Shown here one piece after another: positions 15,001-30,000 of a DNA stretch of 64,000 nt. Both the position numbers and the translations under genes were made by a program. Below the pieces are notes generated by a model. The model made no database searches. It had not been told where the DNA came from and saw nothing but the letters and a program-made list of their open reading frames with translations. Source of the stretch: Anisus vortex (lineage: Eukaryota > Mollusca > Gastropoda > Planorbidae). The first letter of the stretch is position 1, and the number at the start of each line of letters is the position of its first letter. The DNA is taken from the NCBI GenBank assembly GCA_949126835.1, contig OX421497.1, forward strand, positions 16,990,823 to 17,054,822. Direction: 5' to 3'.

Positions 15001-18000
15001 AAGGAAAAGAAACAAATGATAACAAACTACTTCATTCATGGTAAAGAATTAACTTAAACTAATAATGCTATAAGTATCTAGGAGTAATAATAAATGACAA
15101 TTTAACTTTGAGCTCTCATATTGATGAAGTAATAAAAAAATCAGACATAACATTAGGATTCATAAAAAGGAACTTTTACAAATGTAATAAGAATATAAAA
15201 CTAAAATGCTATCGCACATCAGTTAGAGCTATACTAGTAGGTATATGCAAAATCTGTATGGGACCCATCAACTAAAGAAAACATTAAAAAATTAAAACAA
15301 ATTCAAAAAAGAGCTGCAAGGTTCATAACTAGTGAATATTCCCAATCAACACGAGTGCCATCATTATTCAAATCACTATACCTAGAAACACTAGAGGACA
15401 GAAGGGCAAAGAGTAAAGTAGTAATAATACATAATGCATTAAACTCTAATTTAGAAATACAACCCAATAACAACCTGTTGCAAAGCTCAGATAAACATAT
15501 ATTTATTAACGACAAAAACACCTTCCTTATCCCTTATGCGATAACAAATGCATATAAATACTCCTTCTTCCCGAGTGGCATTCAGGCATGTAATGGGTTG
15601 CCTGAACAAACCAGGAAAACCAGTAACTTAACATCAATTTAAACATTAATAAAAATGCAAGACTAGACTCGGACCACGGATGAGCGAAGGACGCAATAAT
15701 CTTCTCTATAGAAGGAGCGTCTGTAATGTATAAGAAAAGATAATCGTTTATCGAGCCAAATCCTGGACATTGAAACAATTCTAGAGAAACAATCAAAGAC
15801 AACGGAACTCGCTAACCTTCTCTTCCGACCAATGTTTATGTTAATTGAGTGAATCACCTGCTTCAAAGTCCCCATTATAAAATGAAACAAAACAACTCAA
15901 CTCTTCAATAGTACGCTAACAATTTGTACATTATCTACACAATTAGTTCATTAAAACTTTTCTGCGTGTGTACACGGACAGATTGTGTGAGATAAGACGT
16001 CATGAAGATTGAGCCAAGCCCAACACATAAAGGCGAGCACGGCTTAGATAATAAATGCAGTGTCATGGTGCTATGTCTACGATGTTTCCCTGCACGTGTA
16101 GGCCTATGTGTAAGCTAACTCATTGTGACATTAGTTGGGGGAAAGTTAATGCGGCAGGGCTTTACGTTGGCCATACAACTCTTTCATATAGAAATGCCCC
16201 CCCTCTCCCCGGGGTTTTTTGCCTCACCATATAGACATGCATGAGGTTCTCTACCTATTACCGTCTTTACTGAAAGCGGTTCATACTTTTTAAGATAAAT
16301 AAAAGACCGACTGGAGTTGTGCTGGCTACACAATCTGCCTGAGAGGACCATCACTACCTTGGCGAATTCGGTTATGAAATATTTCAGTATTATTTAGTTT
16401 ATCCCACAAAACGGTAAAGTACACTATTTCTAACATATTCACTGGGCTTAGATAGTTCATTTAAAGCCCTACTAGCACCCGTTGTAAAGCTGAAACTTTC
16501 ACTGACAGCTTTGAACTCTTGACTAAATATAGCAGGGGGTTCAATTGAATTAATCCTCATCTTATGAGCTAACAGTTGTTAAAGACTTGATACCGGTCTG
16601 CCAAGAGCTAAACGATGAAGCCTTTATAGTAACACTTTATGCCTAGTTAGATGGCCGACTAACTATTATATCCTATTCTAAGCGAGGTAGAGCTTAATAA
16701 TGTTTCATCACAGTATAAGCGATACTTTGGTTATTAATTCAACATGTTAAAAATTGTACCGAATTGACCATGATTTGGCCTATGCAAATATAAAGACAAC
16801 ATAGAGTGGATTCGTTTAAGTAACTAGAAATATTTGTAGTTTTGTCTGGTAAATAGTTGAGATATGTGAATTTAAACTAGCTCTTTAATGCACTTCTTTC
16901 CTTTTAACGGAAGACCATAGTAGGCTGTTTTTACTATAAACTTTTAAAAACACTTCTTCTTAAATTAATCTCTCCTGAATTGAGCAGCTGTTTAGCTGTA
17001 AGTTAATGAAGTACTTTTGGGAGTAGTTTGATGCAACATGGAAACAGAGTGAATTTATTTACTGTAGCTCTAAACTCTAAACAATTGTGCCAACTTAAAC
17101 ATTGCAGATTTAGGGCCTAAAGTAAAAATATATAAAAGCAACAATTTTATTATCAATTAAAGCACAACCTCACTACCATCTATCTCTGTTTAAGATATAT
17201 ATTTAAGATATTGGAAACAATAGTGACCAGCCCAACCCCTCTCGTCCTCTTTTCCGAACTTGTTATCTGGGTACAATAGTACAATCAAACACATCGCAAA
17301 GGCAGCACACTATGACACGCAGAGCGGACGAGATATTCTGAAACGGCTCGAATTTTTTAATTCACGTTCTGACTGTGCGGAGACGACCCCTAAAACAATA
17401 TTGAAAGATTCAGCAGGCTAGCATAGTCTGGAATATCCTCTTTCATAGTCATACTTTAGATAAGCCCTTTATATAAAAAAAAAATACTTAGTCTATAGAT
17501 GCATAGGCATAGGCCTATTTCAATCTTGTATGTTCAATTTTTTACTTGAAACAACTTGGATTTTGTAGACAGGTCTGAAAGAAATCTGTCAGTCAGTGTA
17601 TCAAACGCTTAGCGACTTGGTTTTGAGAGTATAGACAGATGACGTAATATCAAAGAAAAATATAATATGAGGACCGCTGGCGCAAATAAAAGCGTGATCC
17701 AAAAGACTTCCGCTGAATACTACTTTCGATTTTAATCAGAATTTGAGTGCATATAGTCAAATTCATAGGTTCTCAGGGGGCGGTGAGAAGATTCTGGCGG
17801 GTGGTAGAAGGGCGGTGAATGGCCACTGGGCGGTTAGAATGTTATTGAATTATTTCGAACACAACTGCTATTTAAAGGTTGGAACTTAAGCGACAGAAAG
17901 CCATTCAAGGACTATCGCTAGAGACCATTGATCAACGTGAACAGTGCTTGGAAGAGGAATGTCGTCGTAATGAAAGGCAACAATTATTTAAGAAACAAAA

Positions 18001-21000
18001 TATATTGCCAACGTACAAGTGCGCAACCAATTCCGACGTTACCTACACAAGTTTGGGACCTTTCAATATAGCATGCATTTACTGTCATGCTGATCATTTT
18101 CCCGAAGAAAGGCTGTCAAACAGAATCTACCGCAACTCCTTTTGTGACTGTTGTTTACATGGTCAAGTAAAGATAGAGCCATCAGTGTTTCCAAAATGAG
18201 TTGGCATGCCTCTTTTTTAAAACATCATTTGCTCGCAGAAGAATTCCACAAGAGGATCAGGAACTTAAATTCATGTTTCACACTGCTTTCGTTTAAGGTA
18301 GATGACGATCGGATAATCAATAGTCACGGAATCTACAGCTTCATAGTAGCAGGACAAGTCTATCATAAGAGGAATATGGCAGTACATCCAACACAAAATG
18401 TTAAAAGTGAATTTGAAAGTCAACAATACGCACAGATGTACTTCTTAGATTCCGATGACGCCGTCACCGAGAGAGTTAAATATTCTCCAGTCAATAATAA
18501 AAGCATGATTGTTAATGTTATTTTAAAGAATACATACTACTATTATAACGTATTTATGATATTGACGTACATCAAACTATATATTATGTATATGGTTTAA
18601 TTTTTGATCAATTTATATTTATATTTCTCATATTGTTGAAGCATGTCTGAACAAATCTGAATTTATATGTAAATATGCCGCTTCTTATTTGTGGCTGCTT
18701 TATTTAAATTTGACTTACTTTTTATTATAATTAATGTTTTTTCTAATTTGTCTAAACTTCACACTACAGATTTAAATGGTAAATTACAGTGATTAATTTC
18801 AGTTAGAATAGTCATTTCTTAAATTTAAAACCATGACTTAGGCCTAATTTACTTCCGGCTTATGTTTCCAGACTTTTGAAAAAGCATACCAGACATATAA
18901 ATTCAATAAATAATAAAAACACTTAAACAAAATTCTTTACTCCGTGGTATCTCACGGGGTATTTCTAGTATATAATAATGAAACAAATATAAAAACAAAG
19001 GGTGTAAAGGTACAGAGACACTTACAAAGACAATTCATAATTTATTTCATTATTAAATAAGCATGTATTACTTAAATAAATATATAACTGATCAATAATT
19101 TCTAGTTTCTTTTTCTTAAAATATTTTACTCAACAATAGTATTTTTTTGCCGTTTTTGGCTATTCCATAAAACAACCACATAACCCATTTACTCATTACA
19201 ATTAGTAGTTAAGTTTAAACATGCATTAATAAATAGCAAGTATTATTAAAAGCACATTTCCAATGAAAAATTTAACAACCTTACCTGACTTCAGGATCTT
19301 TATTCTCACTGCTGGAAGAGCTTCCGTTAACACTTAAACCAAGTTTCTTCAAGAAAGAACTGGGTAGGCTTGGTGTCACTGGCTCATCCGTGGCTTTGGG
19401 AGGCTCGAGATAATCCTGACTAGTAACAGAAATCTGAGGCATATCATTCTCCTTGCGTGCGGAATGAACGGCCGAAAGTGTGCAAGGATCCCTGGCGCTG
19501 ACAGCAACACCGGAACCTGCAACCGCTGTAGACATATCCAGCTCGGTATTCTCAGAAAGTTCTGGAAGCTTCATGTTCCTGAATTTGTTCTGATCCCTTT
19601 TCTTGCTGGCCAGATGTGTCTGTCAGAGCAAAATGATACAATTACATTTCGGAATAAAGAAATTATAACAGAACTTTAAACATTTGAGAAAATGCTTAAT
19701 ACGGCCCTCTGCCAATAGGAACACTGAACTGTTGCGAATAAAAAAAACTTATGAAACATGATTGTAGAGAAAAAAACATTTAGAATCCAATTCAACTTAT
19801 AACGTCTAGGTTGGTCAATATTGTGGGCCTAACTCTCTAATGATTGGATAAGAACACATTTAATCAACGATAGCTTAAGGGCTACATAATTCACAGATGT
19901 ATTCGATAATTTCATAACAATTAAAACACAATGAAGGAGCAGCAACCTATTGAACAAACCAGCAAAACAATTACTGGGCTAAAAAATTACTATTTGATTG
20001 ATTTTATATTTGAATGAACAGTAAATCACACACACACACACATAAATATACGAATGCTCGAAAGGTTTCAAACGTTAATATAAACAAAAGTTTAGGATGA
20101 TATGATCAACATATGGGAACTCGCTCAAAGAGTTTACAATTAGATAACTTCGTTGAAGCCAAGACTGAAATGGAAATATTTATTAAGAATTCTCTCCTTC
20201 TTTTAAATAGAAAAAGAAATAATTTAAAGACCCTTCTTTGAAGTTTTCTTTGTGCATGTTGTTTATAAAAGTAAATGATCAACATCAGAAATATTTCATC
20301 CCTACAGCCTGTGAAGCAGCGTTCACAAGTTTCCGTGGCCACGGCTTACTAACCCTAACCCCCCTCACCCCCTTTAATTTCCCCCAACTAATATCAGGTG
20401 TCCATCAGAGCTGGGTAGACTCAGAACTCAGACTCAGACTCCAAACCAGGGATAAAATCCTAGCCTTTATCAGGATTCGAACCAGGAACAATCGGTGCAC
20501 CAGCGATACTTCAACAAAGAGGTATTTAGTGAAATATAACCTATCTGACTCTTGTAAGAATGAAGATAATATTACCAAAGTCTTAATTAATTAGAAAACG
20601 ATTTTAAAAAGTGTGTTGAAAATAAAGCGTCAAATTAAACAGATCAGGGAGTAGACAAAAAGTATCTTATAATGCAGTTTGATTAAAATGTGGAAAGACA
20701 ACACAATTTCTAATTATAACTTTTTTTTTCCAATTGGAACCGTACAAGATGGACTAGAGACCAACCGAAACTAAATTTTTAGATTCGGCCGAAAACGAAA
20801 CCATACCGAATATTATACATTGACTTTCGACCGAAACCGAAACCAAAAGTTTAAATACAACTTCGGCCGAAACCGAAAAAAAAAAAATTAAAATGCGAAA
20901 CAAATGGTTTCAAAAGACTACACATTTATGTGAAATATTAACTAGTTTATGGGTACTCTATTTAAGTAAATCATTCTTTGGAGTGATTAAATAATCCGTT

Positions 21001-24000
21001 ATTATTAACTTCAGTCTTCTACTTCACATTAGGGATGTTAATATTCTTTTTTTTTCTTCTCAAAACCTATTTTCGGTTCTAAATATCCGATTTTCTACCC
21101 ATTTTCTTTTCCCCCTCTCCGCCCCCGGGCAAAGTAAGTTATAGTTTGGAAAAGACAAATTTGCATTGATTATACTAAAAAAATAATACGAAGGACCATT
21201 GATCCTTAGAACGTGGTAACATCTTTTTAAAAATAAAATAGTTGATTTTGGATTAGCAGAAGTCAAAGCTGTAGTGTCATGAATTTAGACCTTTATAATT
21301 ATAATATAAATCAGAGGATGTTAGATCTATATGTTACACACATCAAAATAATATTTATAGAATATGAATAAAATCCCAGACACATCTATCTAGGGTTGAC
21401 AGACGTCCGGCAAGAAATTTAACCGTTTTTGAAATTTCTAACATGCTCTGCAAAGTTGTGTTTTTAATTGCCCAAGTTGCTTTTCAGTCTTCATTAAATA
21501 AAATGTTGGGTCAGTTTTACTAATATACAATTATTGGCAGCTAATGTAATAAAACTGAACTAATTGTGGATTGTAAAACACTAAATATGTCATTCTTTTT
21601 GTATCTCTATGTCATCCTTTTGAAGTCCAATTATCTTGCAACCTTACGTCTATCAGTCTGTTTGTCTGTTAAAGAAAAGTCCAGCATCAGTGGGGAAATT
21701 CTATTTTTTTGTGTGTTTTCGAATGCGTAGATCAATTGTCTGTACCGACGACTAGCGTTAACATCTACATTTGCAGTTGTATGTGCTTGTATCTCAAATT
21801 CACAAGCAATATTCGGAATTCGAAAAAACAAACTATTTTAAGTCGACTCTGACAAACAAGTGTTTGCAAGGAATATAACATTAAGGAACGTTAATATAAC
21901 GTTATGTGCTAATCAAACAGGGTTTACAAATATTTTTTCAGCTAAAAAGATAAATAAATCGTGGGACACAGTTATGAATGATTTCCTCCCGAAATCCGGT
22001 TTTTCACACAGATTAATTTACAACAGTTTAACTAAATGAAAGTATCAATAAGCAGAGTAATAGATGCAGCAATAGCATAGCATTTTGAATTTTGAACGTT
22101 AAAATAGATACTCGGCTGATGAACGAAAGTCAATATCAGTTTCGGCCGAAACCGTAAACAAATCGAAAACGAACCTTTTGGCTTCGGCCGAAACCGAAAC
22201 CACGCCGAAAAAGGTTTTTTGCCTATTTTCGGCGCCGAAGCCGAATCCGAATTTCGATCGGTCTCTAGGATGGACAATTATAAGACCACACACAACTTGT
22301 AAGTATAATTAAACATGATAACAAGATATGAAACATGCACACAAAGAAGCTAATTGCGTTTCATGCTTGTGTACATTTATAATATTCTGACAAGAAGTGA
22401 CATTGACAGGAAAGAAATGTGTCAGTTTAATGTCATCCTGCAAGGACTAAGTGAAAAATCTAGAGCTTAACATATATCACGATTAAACAAGATGAACATA
22501 ACAGGTATATTTTCTTTAAAAATTCTATACAGTTGTATACAAACATACAATTTCTACACTGACTTTACCAATATAGTCCTTGGGGGTCAAACATTTCTCA
22601 GAGAAACATTTTAACACTATATGTCAATATAATTATCAACTTGGATTTCATTTTAAACACATCATGGACATGTTTGGATATATTTATACACTATATACAA
22701 TACAATAACAAAAAAATAATGATCTCGTATTCAATAAGGGCAAAACTATGTCAAGACATGAAATGTTGCCATTTGGTCTACTTGTTGGCGCTGCAGTGAT
22801 TCATTTCATAAAGTATTATGCAGCCAACATCTTGTTGGCCATGTCTTGTATGTTTACAGCACTAAACAAAATACATTCAAGAGTTTATAATTCTTTATGT
22901 ACATCCTAATTAAACCATACAAAATATCAAAGAAAACGTTCAGGGCGAGCCGTTGATAAGAAATAAAAATAAAAATCTATTCTCAACGATTACATCACTC
23001 GTCTAATACCTTTTAACTCATTCAAACTAGAGATCAATTTCTTCTACTGTATGATAAGGCTGATCGCAGACATAAAAAATGTGCATTCAAAAACTAATAT
23101 CATGTATATTAAAATTTACTTTGGTTAATAGCCAACCATTCAATTTGATAAACATTTTTATTTTTAATATTCAAGTATTCAATGACCGATGCTCCCATTT
23201 TTCTCATGATCTTTATTTAATTCTACCTACTACCTACATACAACTGTTAGAAAAAAAAGTGCCATAATGAGACTGAGTGAACAATGAATAAGATAAAGGA
23301 CAGAGCAATGTGCATGGGGAGAATGAGGTAATGAAATAATGTGTAAGCTAAAGAATATGTGTTGAAGCAACAAAGTCAATGTTTATAATTTTACAAATAT
23401 ATTCTATGTAAACCTTCACTGCATGCAGGATGCTTTTTTTGTACATCTACTTTTTAGCATGCATCTTACAAAATTGATCCTCTACAAATTAATCATATAG
23501 AATAGATATACAGTGAAACTGACCCCCCCCCCCCCCAAAAAAAAAAAAAAAAAGCTCAGATTATAAGAAAGCATTATGTTTTGGCTACTAAATAGTGTAA
23601 AATGAACTGTATGAGTGAATAGCGATGTCTTTAAAACGTCTACAAAAGCCTTTTGTCTCCATCCATATAAAAAGTTCTCTAGTTTGCCGTACAGTAATTG
23701 TGTTTATCAGGCACGCGTAGGCCTAACCCACCCGAAGAAAAGAAGATATTGGGAGAGAGGACAAAAAATAGGGGTAACAAGGGAAAGAGAAAGAGAGGGC
23801 GAGAGAGATAAATCGAAGAGAAGGGGGAGAAATAGGAAAGGTAAAGGGCGTTGGCGATATATTATATGGGAAGAGAATAAAAAAGAGAGCTCCAAGAGTA
23901 TATGATGGGGGGTAAATGTGAATGGAGCGAAACATTACTATCTACTGACCAAACACACTGTCAACTGCCAAGGTACCAAGAATAACAAATTATGTCTAGA

Positions 24001-27000
24001 ATCACAGACTGCAAATTATTGTGATGTGTCTTATTAAAACACCATCAACAAACTAGAGGTGACTTTTGAATAGATCTAATTATCTTTCAAGTTTTCATAT
24101 ACTTTTGAATAGATCTAATTATCTTTCAAGTTTTCATATACTTTAAAAAACGTACTTGACATTGTTATGCTTTTTTTTAAAAAACTCCCAACTCACTGGC
24201 GTGTCGGCAGAAATTATGTTCATCAGAAGTGAAATAGACAGCCTTCAGTTGGTAAACGCTCATTTACTAAATTAAAAAAGGCTTTTCTAAACCAGAGTCA
24301 CAGCGACTTTGTTCAAGTCAGTGAAGAATTGAAATAAACAATGAACAGCCAGATAAAAAACCTTACCTTTGGTCATGTGACTATCATCCGGTTTCATCCG
24401 GTAATATTTTTCCGACAAGATAAATTTACAACCGCCAGAATGAAACAAGAAAGGATTTAGTCAAGCGTTTACATTTATACACATAATAACACCGTCAGGC
24501 TTGTATGAATTGGGTTAATTGAAAGCATGCAAACATAAAACATATTGTCAACCTAGTGCTATAGTATAGATTCGCAACCTATTTCAACTCACCCACCCCT
24601 TTTATATATTTTTTGTCCACATCGCCCTCCCTTTTCAGCGCCACACCCCCGCCGATACAGACGATAACTAAGATTTTTAGCAAATAAATGTTGCCAATGA
24701 ATCACACAATGCCACATACTTCTTTAAATAAGAAATCAATCCACGATAGTGCCATATCATAGCCTAGCCATTGGAGATATTATTTTCCATTAAAAAACAA
24801 TAACTTCAGTACGTACAGTAATATAGTTGTCATCTTATCTTACATATTACAGACGCTTCTTTTATAAATAAAATTATTGCGTCCTACGATTTTTTTTTAT
24901 AGGAAATTGGCTATTTTCTTTTTTTAAATAAACGTCAGCTGAAGGTAAGTAAACCTTGATTGTCTGATGGTGTGGACTCGACAAGTTTTAAAGAATATTG
25001 AAATTCTTTAGGTAATCCCACAATATATTCCAAATCACCTGCAGTTTCATCAACCTGCACAATGCTATTTCTCAACTGATATTTCTAGTTATAGTAGTTA
25101 TACACAAGCTCTGGGTGTACTATGATAGGTAAAAAAAAATGTATTGTCGTGTTTTAATGCACGTTGATATCAAAGCTTGTTTTTATAAATCATTTTAAAC
25201 ATATTTTATTTAAATAAGAACCAAACCAATCTGAAACTGAAACAAATGCACCAAACTTCTGTTGCTGCCAAACCGAACCAGATATTCAATTTATACTGAC
25301 CCGAGCCCCTATTCTTCAACTAAAAGTCAGTGTGCTTCCCAGTTCTTATTAGAATCTAGTATAGGGTAATGTTTAATGTTGGCTGATAGTTAGCAGCGCT
25401 TGTGTTTTACGTCACATTTTATCCATAATCTATCCGCCCCCCCTTTCTTCACGCCTTTCTCGGAACCAGTCTAAATATTATAGTAATAGATTGAGGTTGA
25501 GTAGGGCCTACATAAAGGGCATTGAATGAGTATTAAGTCACAATTATACAGAAAGCATTTACTTTAATAGTGGAAAAGTCAAATAAGTCTCTGTCTCTTA
25601 ACTAACAAAGATAAAGAATACCGTTATTATTTTTAAAGCACATCTACATTTTATCATTTAAAAAGTATCAGTGTTCACATTATTTCAAGTACGTTTGCCC
25701 CTAGAGGGCAATTTATAGTCGCCCCCGTTTAGGACCTACGTGCTATAATATATAGGCCTACTTGCTCTAAAAGCGGCATATAGTCTAGTTGCAAAAAAAA
25801 ACAACAATAAAATATATATAAAATAACAACAAACAAAACACGAATAGATTTAATCTTCTGCTTTGTTTACATGTGTGTTTGTTTTGGTGGACTGGCAGTT
25901 ACTTAATTCTTCAATGGCAGCCTTTAAAGCTTTTACAAGTTGTTTTTTTCATCATCGATTTTAAAAATCAATTAATAAATAATGAATCGAATGACAAGGC
26001 ACTTAAAAGTGACTGGTTATTCTGCATTACCAATTACACAACCATAATTGGAAAAAAATGTATACTATAGGAAACATACTTAGATCTAGTTTTTTTTTTT
26101 TTTACTTATGTAGCCTAATTTTACCAAGATTTGGTTTAGTTCTGCTGCTTCTACTCTGTGTAAAAGTCTATATATAGAGAGTAGGCTAATAATGCTTTAA
26201 GAAGACAGACCTAAGTACAACATCAAATTAAAATGCCACAATTTATTCTTATCAGATTTTGATCTAGAATCTAGAGTGAAATAATAAAGCACGATTCAAG
26301 AAACTATTGGAAATAAAGAAATCCAATTCTGCCCATCAAGTATGAGAGCTTACTTTAATCATGGCCAAAGATGTTTGCTGACATAGTTGGGTCGCCTTAT
26401 CAAGCAACTTTATTGCCTTCAGCTAGTCATTAAAAACACTGTCATACTGTGCAGTTTTAGCCCAGGGAATACATTCACACTTACATACCTCAATGGCACA
26501 CAGTACACACGAGGCTATCTAGTTTATACTTTGCACGGTAAAATGAATTATAGAGAGCGAAGATGTTCAGTTCATTAGTACTTTATTTTTACACACTTCC
26601 TTTATCAACATTTATAATAGCATTATTTCTAATGGCAACGTTTTTTTATAACCAAAACTATCAGCAACAACAAACAAATAAACAATCAAATTACAACTAA
26701 ACGTAGCTAAATATTAATGTCTTAATGATTAATGTCAACATTCTTTCTTATAATTAATTAATTAAATAAAAGTAAACAATCGATTGCCGACGTGTATACA
26801 AGCATAAAACATAAGGCCTACTAGGCATAAACACACAAAGAAAAGTAATAAAACATGAATAGGCCTACAAATGACACGTCTCTAACATATCTTAAAGATA
26901 TAAGTGTTTCACTAAACTGGATAAATCAATTGCAATAATATTAACAATGGTCACACAAGGCACAAGATAAACATCATGCGAATATATGCCTAGGCCTAGA

Positions 27001-30000
27001 CTATATAGATCTGATCACTACATGCGAACTACATCTAAGTTTACACGCATTATGCATGCAGTCTTTCATTCTATTTATTCAGACAGAACAAGGAAATAGA
27101 ACAAGTTTCTTGTCCTACCTGAGACCATTATTAATCACGTTAGACTTAATAAATGCTAAAAAGGTAATGCTATCCGCCAGCCTTGATAAGTATCCAGTCC
27201 CCTCCAAATGAATACAGCAACACTAAACGAACAGGAGAAATGCGCGCGCTGTTAGCTAGACATCTATTTAAAACGGGCGATTTTCAGAGGCAGGCTGGCT
27301 AAAAACGATGCAAAAAGCGTACTTGAAAAGGTAAAGCATTCACTGCAGCAAGCAGGAGCTAAGTGACAATGATTGCCGATACAAGTACTTTCTTTGATTT
27401 TAAAGTGTAGGCTACATTTCACTATTGTACTTCACATGTTGACAAAATTAAAGGGAAAGATATTAAACTAAAAGAAAAAGACTTTGTTCAAATACTGTAT
27501 AAAGACATTGAATTTTTTTTTTAAATTTCACTGCACATCTACAACGGGTCTGTAGGCCTAATCATTTTTGATCAAAAGATACCTCAGAGAGTATATTATG
27601 TATTTTTTACTGATTAGCTCCATCACCACGAAAATTGTTCGTTTTAACGAAAATAGCAAGATCATAAAAAACACATGTTTTCATGTGAAACACCAAAGAC
27701 TATTCTGTTTCATTACTGACTAGAAAGACATACAATTGTCTACATTTATTGTAAGCATTCATTAAGCCGTTACACAATTAATTGCCCACGCCCAGTTAGT
27801 GTCCTTATGTGTAATTAGACATCAATGAACACTGTATATTATATAACTAAAAATATATATACGTTTTATGTGTATGTTATGTCTGTGTTGTTCGTTTTCT
27901 CTGCAGCGGTTCCAAGAAAATCAAAGCAATACATACAGTATTGGAAAAGATCTGGCGATTGGAAAACATTTATCACGGTATTTCCATTTTTAAAAATAGG
28001 CTACCTATTCGAACCGTCTGACCTTCAAACCTTTGCTTTTGTGTTCCAGATCAACTAAAATTATCATCAAAGAAAAACAACACACCATGATTTTCGGCCA
28101 AACAATGTGTTAATAAGACCGGTGCTAAAAACTAAGTGTGAAACCATGTTGCAAACCTTTGGATTCCATCACGTAGTTAGTTAAAAAAAATATTTAAAAA
28201 AATATGCAAAACACAGTAAAAAAAATCAACAGGTTTTGGTATAGTATAAAAGATCCCGCAATAGATTCACGAGTCGCATCTTATGGAGTTGAGAATCGTC
28301 GATGCCAAGTAAACAAATAGCACAAAGAACAATGAGAAAATATATCAAGTTACATTGATTAAAACGATTTGATTTCTCCTTCTAGCGGATACAATGTCAA
28401 ATCAAACAAAGAGGTGTGTTTTATGTACATCACGGCTAAACACATCGTAAAAAGGTGCTATTGCGTCAAAACAACAGGGCTTTGGCCAAGAAAAAAACAA
28501 GAATATAAAGTTACTACTTAAATACAGGAATTATAGGGAGTGGTAAGAGCGTCTCTACCTTTAAACAATCTAATCAACAAGACGCACCAAGTTTTTCAGC
28601 GCTATTTTTGCTTGTTTCTGTTTCCATGTTGTTGATTTTTCAATACATATCTACCTTTACATATCTTTAAGACGAAAATATAACAGAATTTAAAATGGCC
28701 GAACATGTCTAAGATTTGTCATAGTGTAGTGTGTAGAGTAAAGGTAGATATTATTATAAAAGTTACATGATCATTTTGCAGATTTTTCCATTATATTAAG
28801 TATTTTGTACTAAACCACTATCACCCACAATCATATGCTTTCATTTTCTTGTGACACTTTTCCAGAGCCGCATTTTTTAAACAAAATTTGTAGGTGCGAG
28901 AAAGGGGTGCGGTTTTACACGCGTAAATAAAAATGTGTTTTTTTCCCCAGGTTCCGAAATGAACAGAAATTGACGATGCAGCGGCTACCGTAAGAAACAT
29001 CACTAAAAAGATTAAACTCGTAAATAACGAAAAAATCTTCAAATGTAATCGAATGTTGCAATAAACCTATTTTTATCAATTTCTTTTATTTTAATAATAA
29101 CAATCAAAGACATTAATGTTATTACTGACACTGTATACCAACATACACTTTAGATCCCAAACGACAAAGCCTACGACAAAGAATAGTCAACTGCTACGGT
29201 CATTTATTATGAAGCATCGGTAACATTGAGACTAGCGGAATTTCCCCATCGTTCAATTCTTAATTATAAAATTATTGGAAAGTCAGCCGATTTCATCAAT
29301 TTCTTTTTGTGGATCCTGGGCTTTCAGGCTTTAAAATGGCGTATAATATTGATTATATAACTGATATTTCATCTTAGATACGACAAATACATACAATTAA
29401 AAAAAAAGCAAAAGTGAAAAGTAAAAATATGGATCAAGAAACTATGTAAGTAGTATATTAAGTCACATTTAGGTAGCATGGGTAAGGTTGGGTAAGGTTG
29501 GGTAAGGTTGGGTAAGGTTGGGTAAAGCATTTTTACCCACCCCCTAGCGACATGTGGCATGACCTCCCCCTCTCGACACGTGTTTATTGTTGTTTTTTTC
29601 CGTTCTCTCCCCCCTCCCTACCCCTGTAATGTATAGTTGAAATATACTTATGTATGTAAAAGAGATGACCCACATCAGCAATAGGTGTTCAGTGACATGT
29701 CATTGTTCATGTATTCAGCACATTTTAAATAGTGTTGTAAAAAGAGTTGTGTTTTTTCTCTCTCGAGTCATAATGTATATTTGTTATGTTTTCCTAGGTT
29801 ATTGACCTTTTGACACATATTCACATTTTGTCACTCTTCTCCCTCCCACTCCCCGTAATGAATAATTGAAAAATCGACAAAAGTGTTGTCATAATCCTTG
29901 CAACAGGTTTTCATTCTCTCGAAATGTGACATTTCATGACATCCTCCCCCACCATCTCTGTATTCCTAGGGCATTGAACTTTTGCCCTGTATTGTACTTA

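Larger units (their letters stand above)
22268..24061. other. Intronic DNA with low-complexity tracts only
   Basis: Apart from the C/A and GA tracts listed separately I see no element, ORF or RNA gene. Confidence 0.5.
24893..29443. other. Intronic DNA, mostly featureless; see promoter and small-ORF candidates
   Basis: Apart from the candidate first exon near 27.2 kb and the small cysteine-containing frame at 28.8-29.0 kb, I see no repeat family or ORF. Short TAGGCCTA palindromes recur. Confidence 0.5.

Noticed and set aside
23615..23905. Arg/Glu-rich frame on the plus strand and its hydrophobic counterpart on the minus strand
   Set aside because: Both come from the purine-rich low-complexity tract.
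29481..29526. Telomere-like GGTTGGGTAA repeats
   Set aside because: Only four or five decamers are present, repeated inverted in the second arm of the foldback element, and the unit is not a known molluscan telomere repeat.
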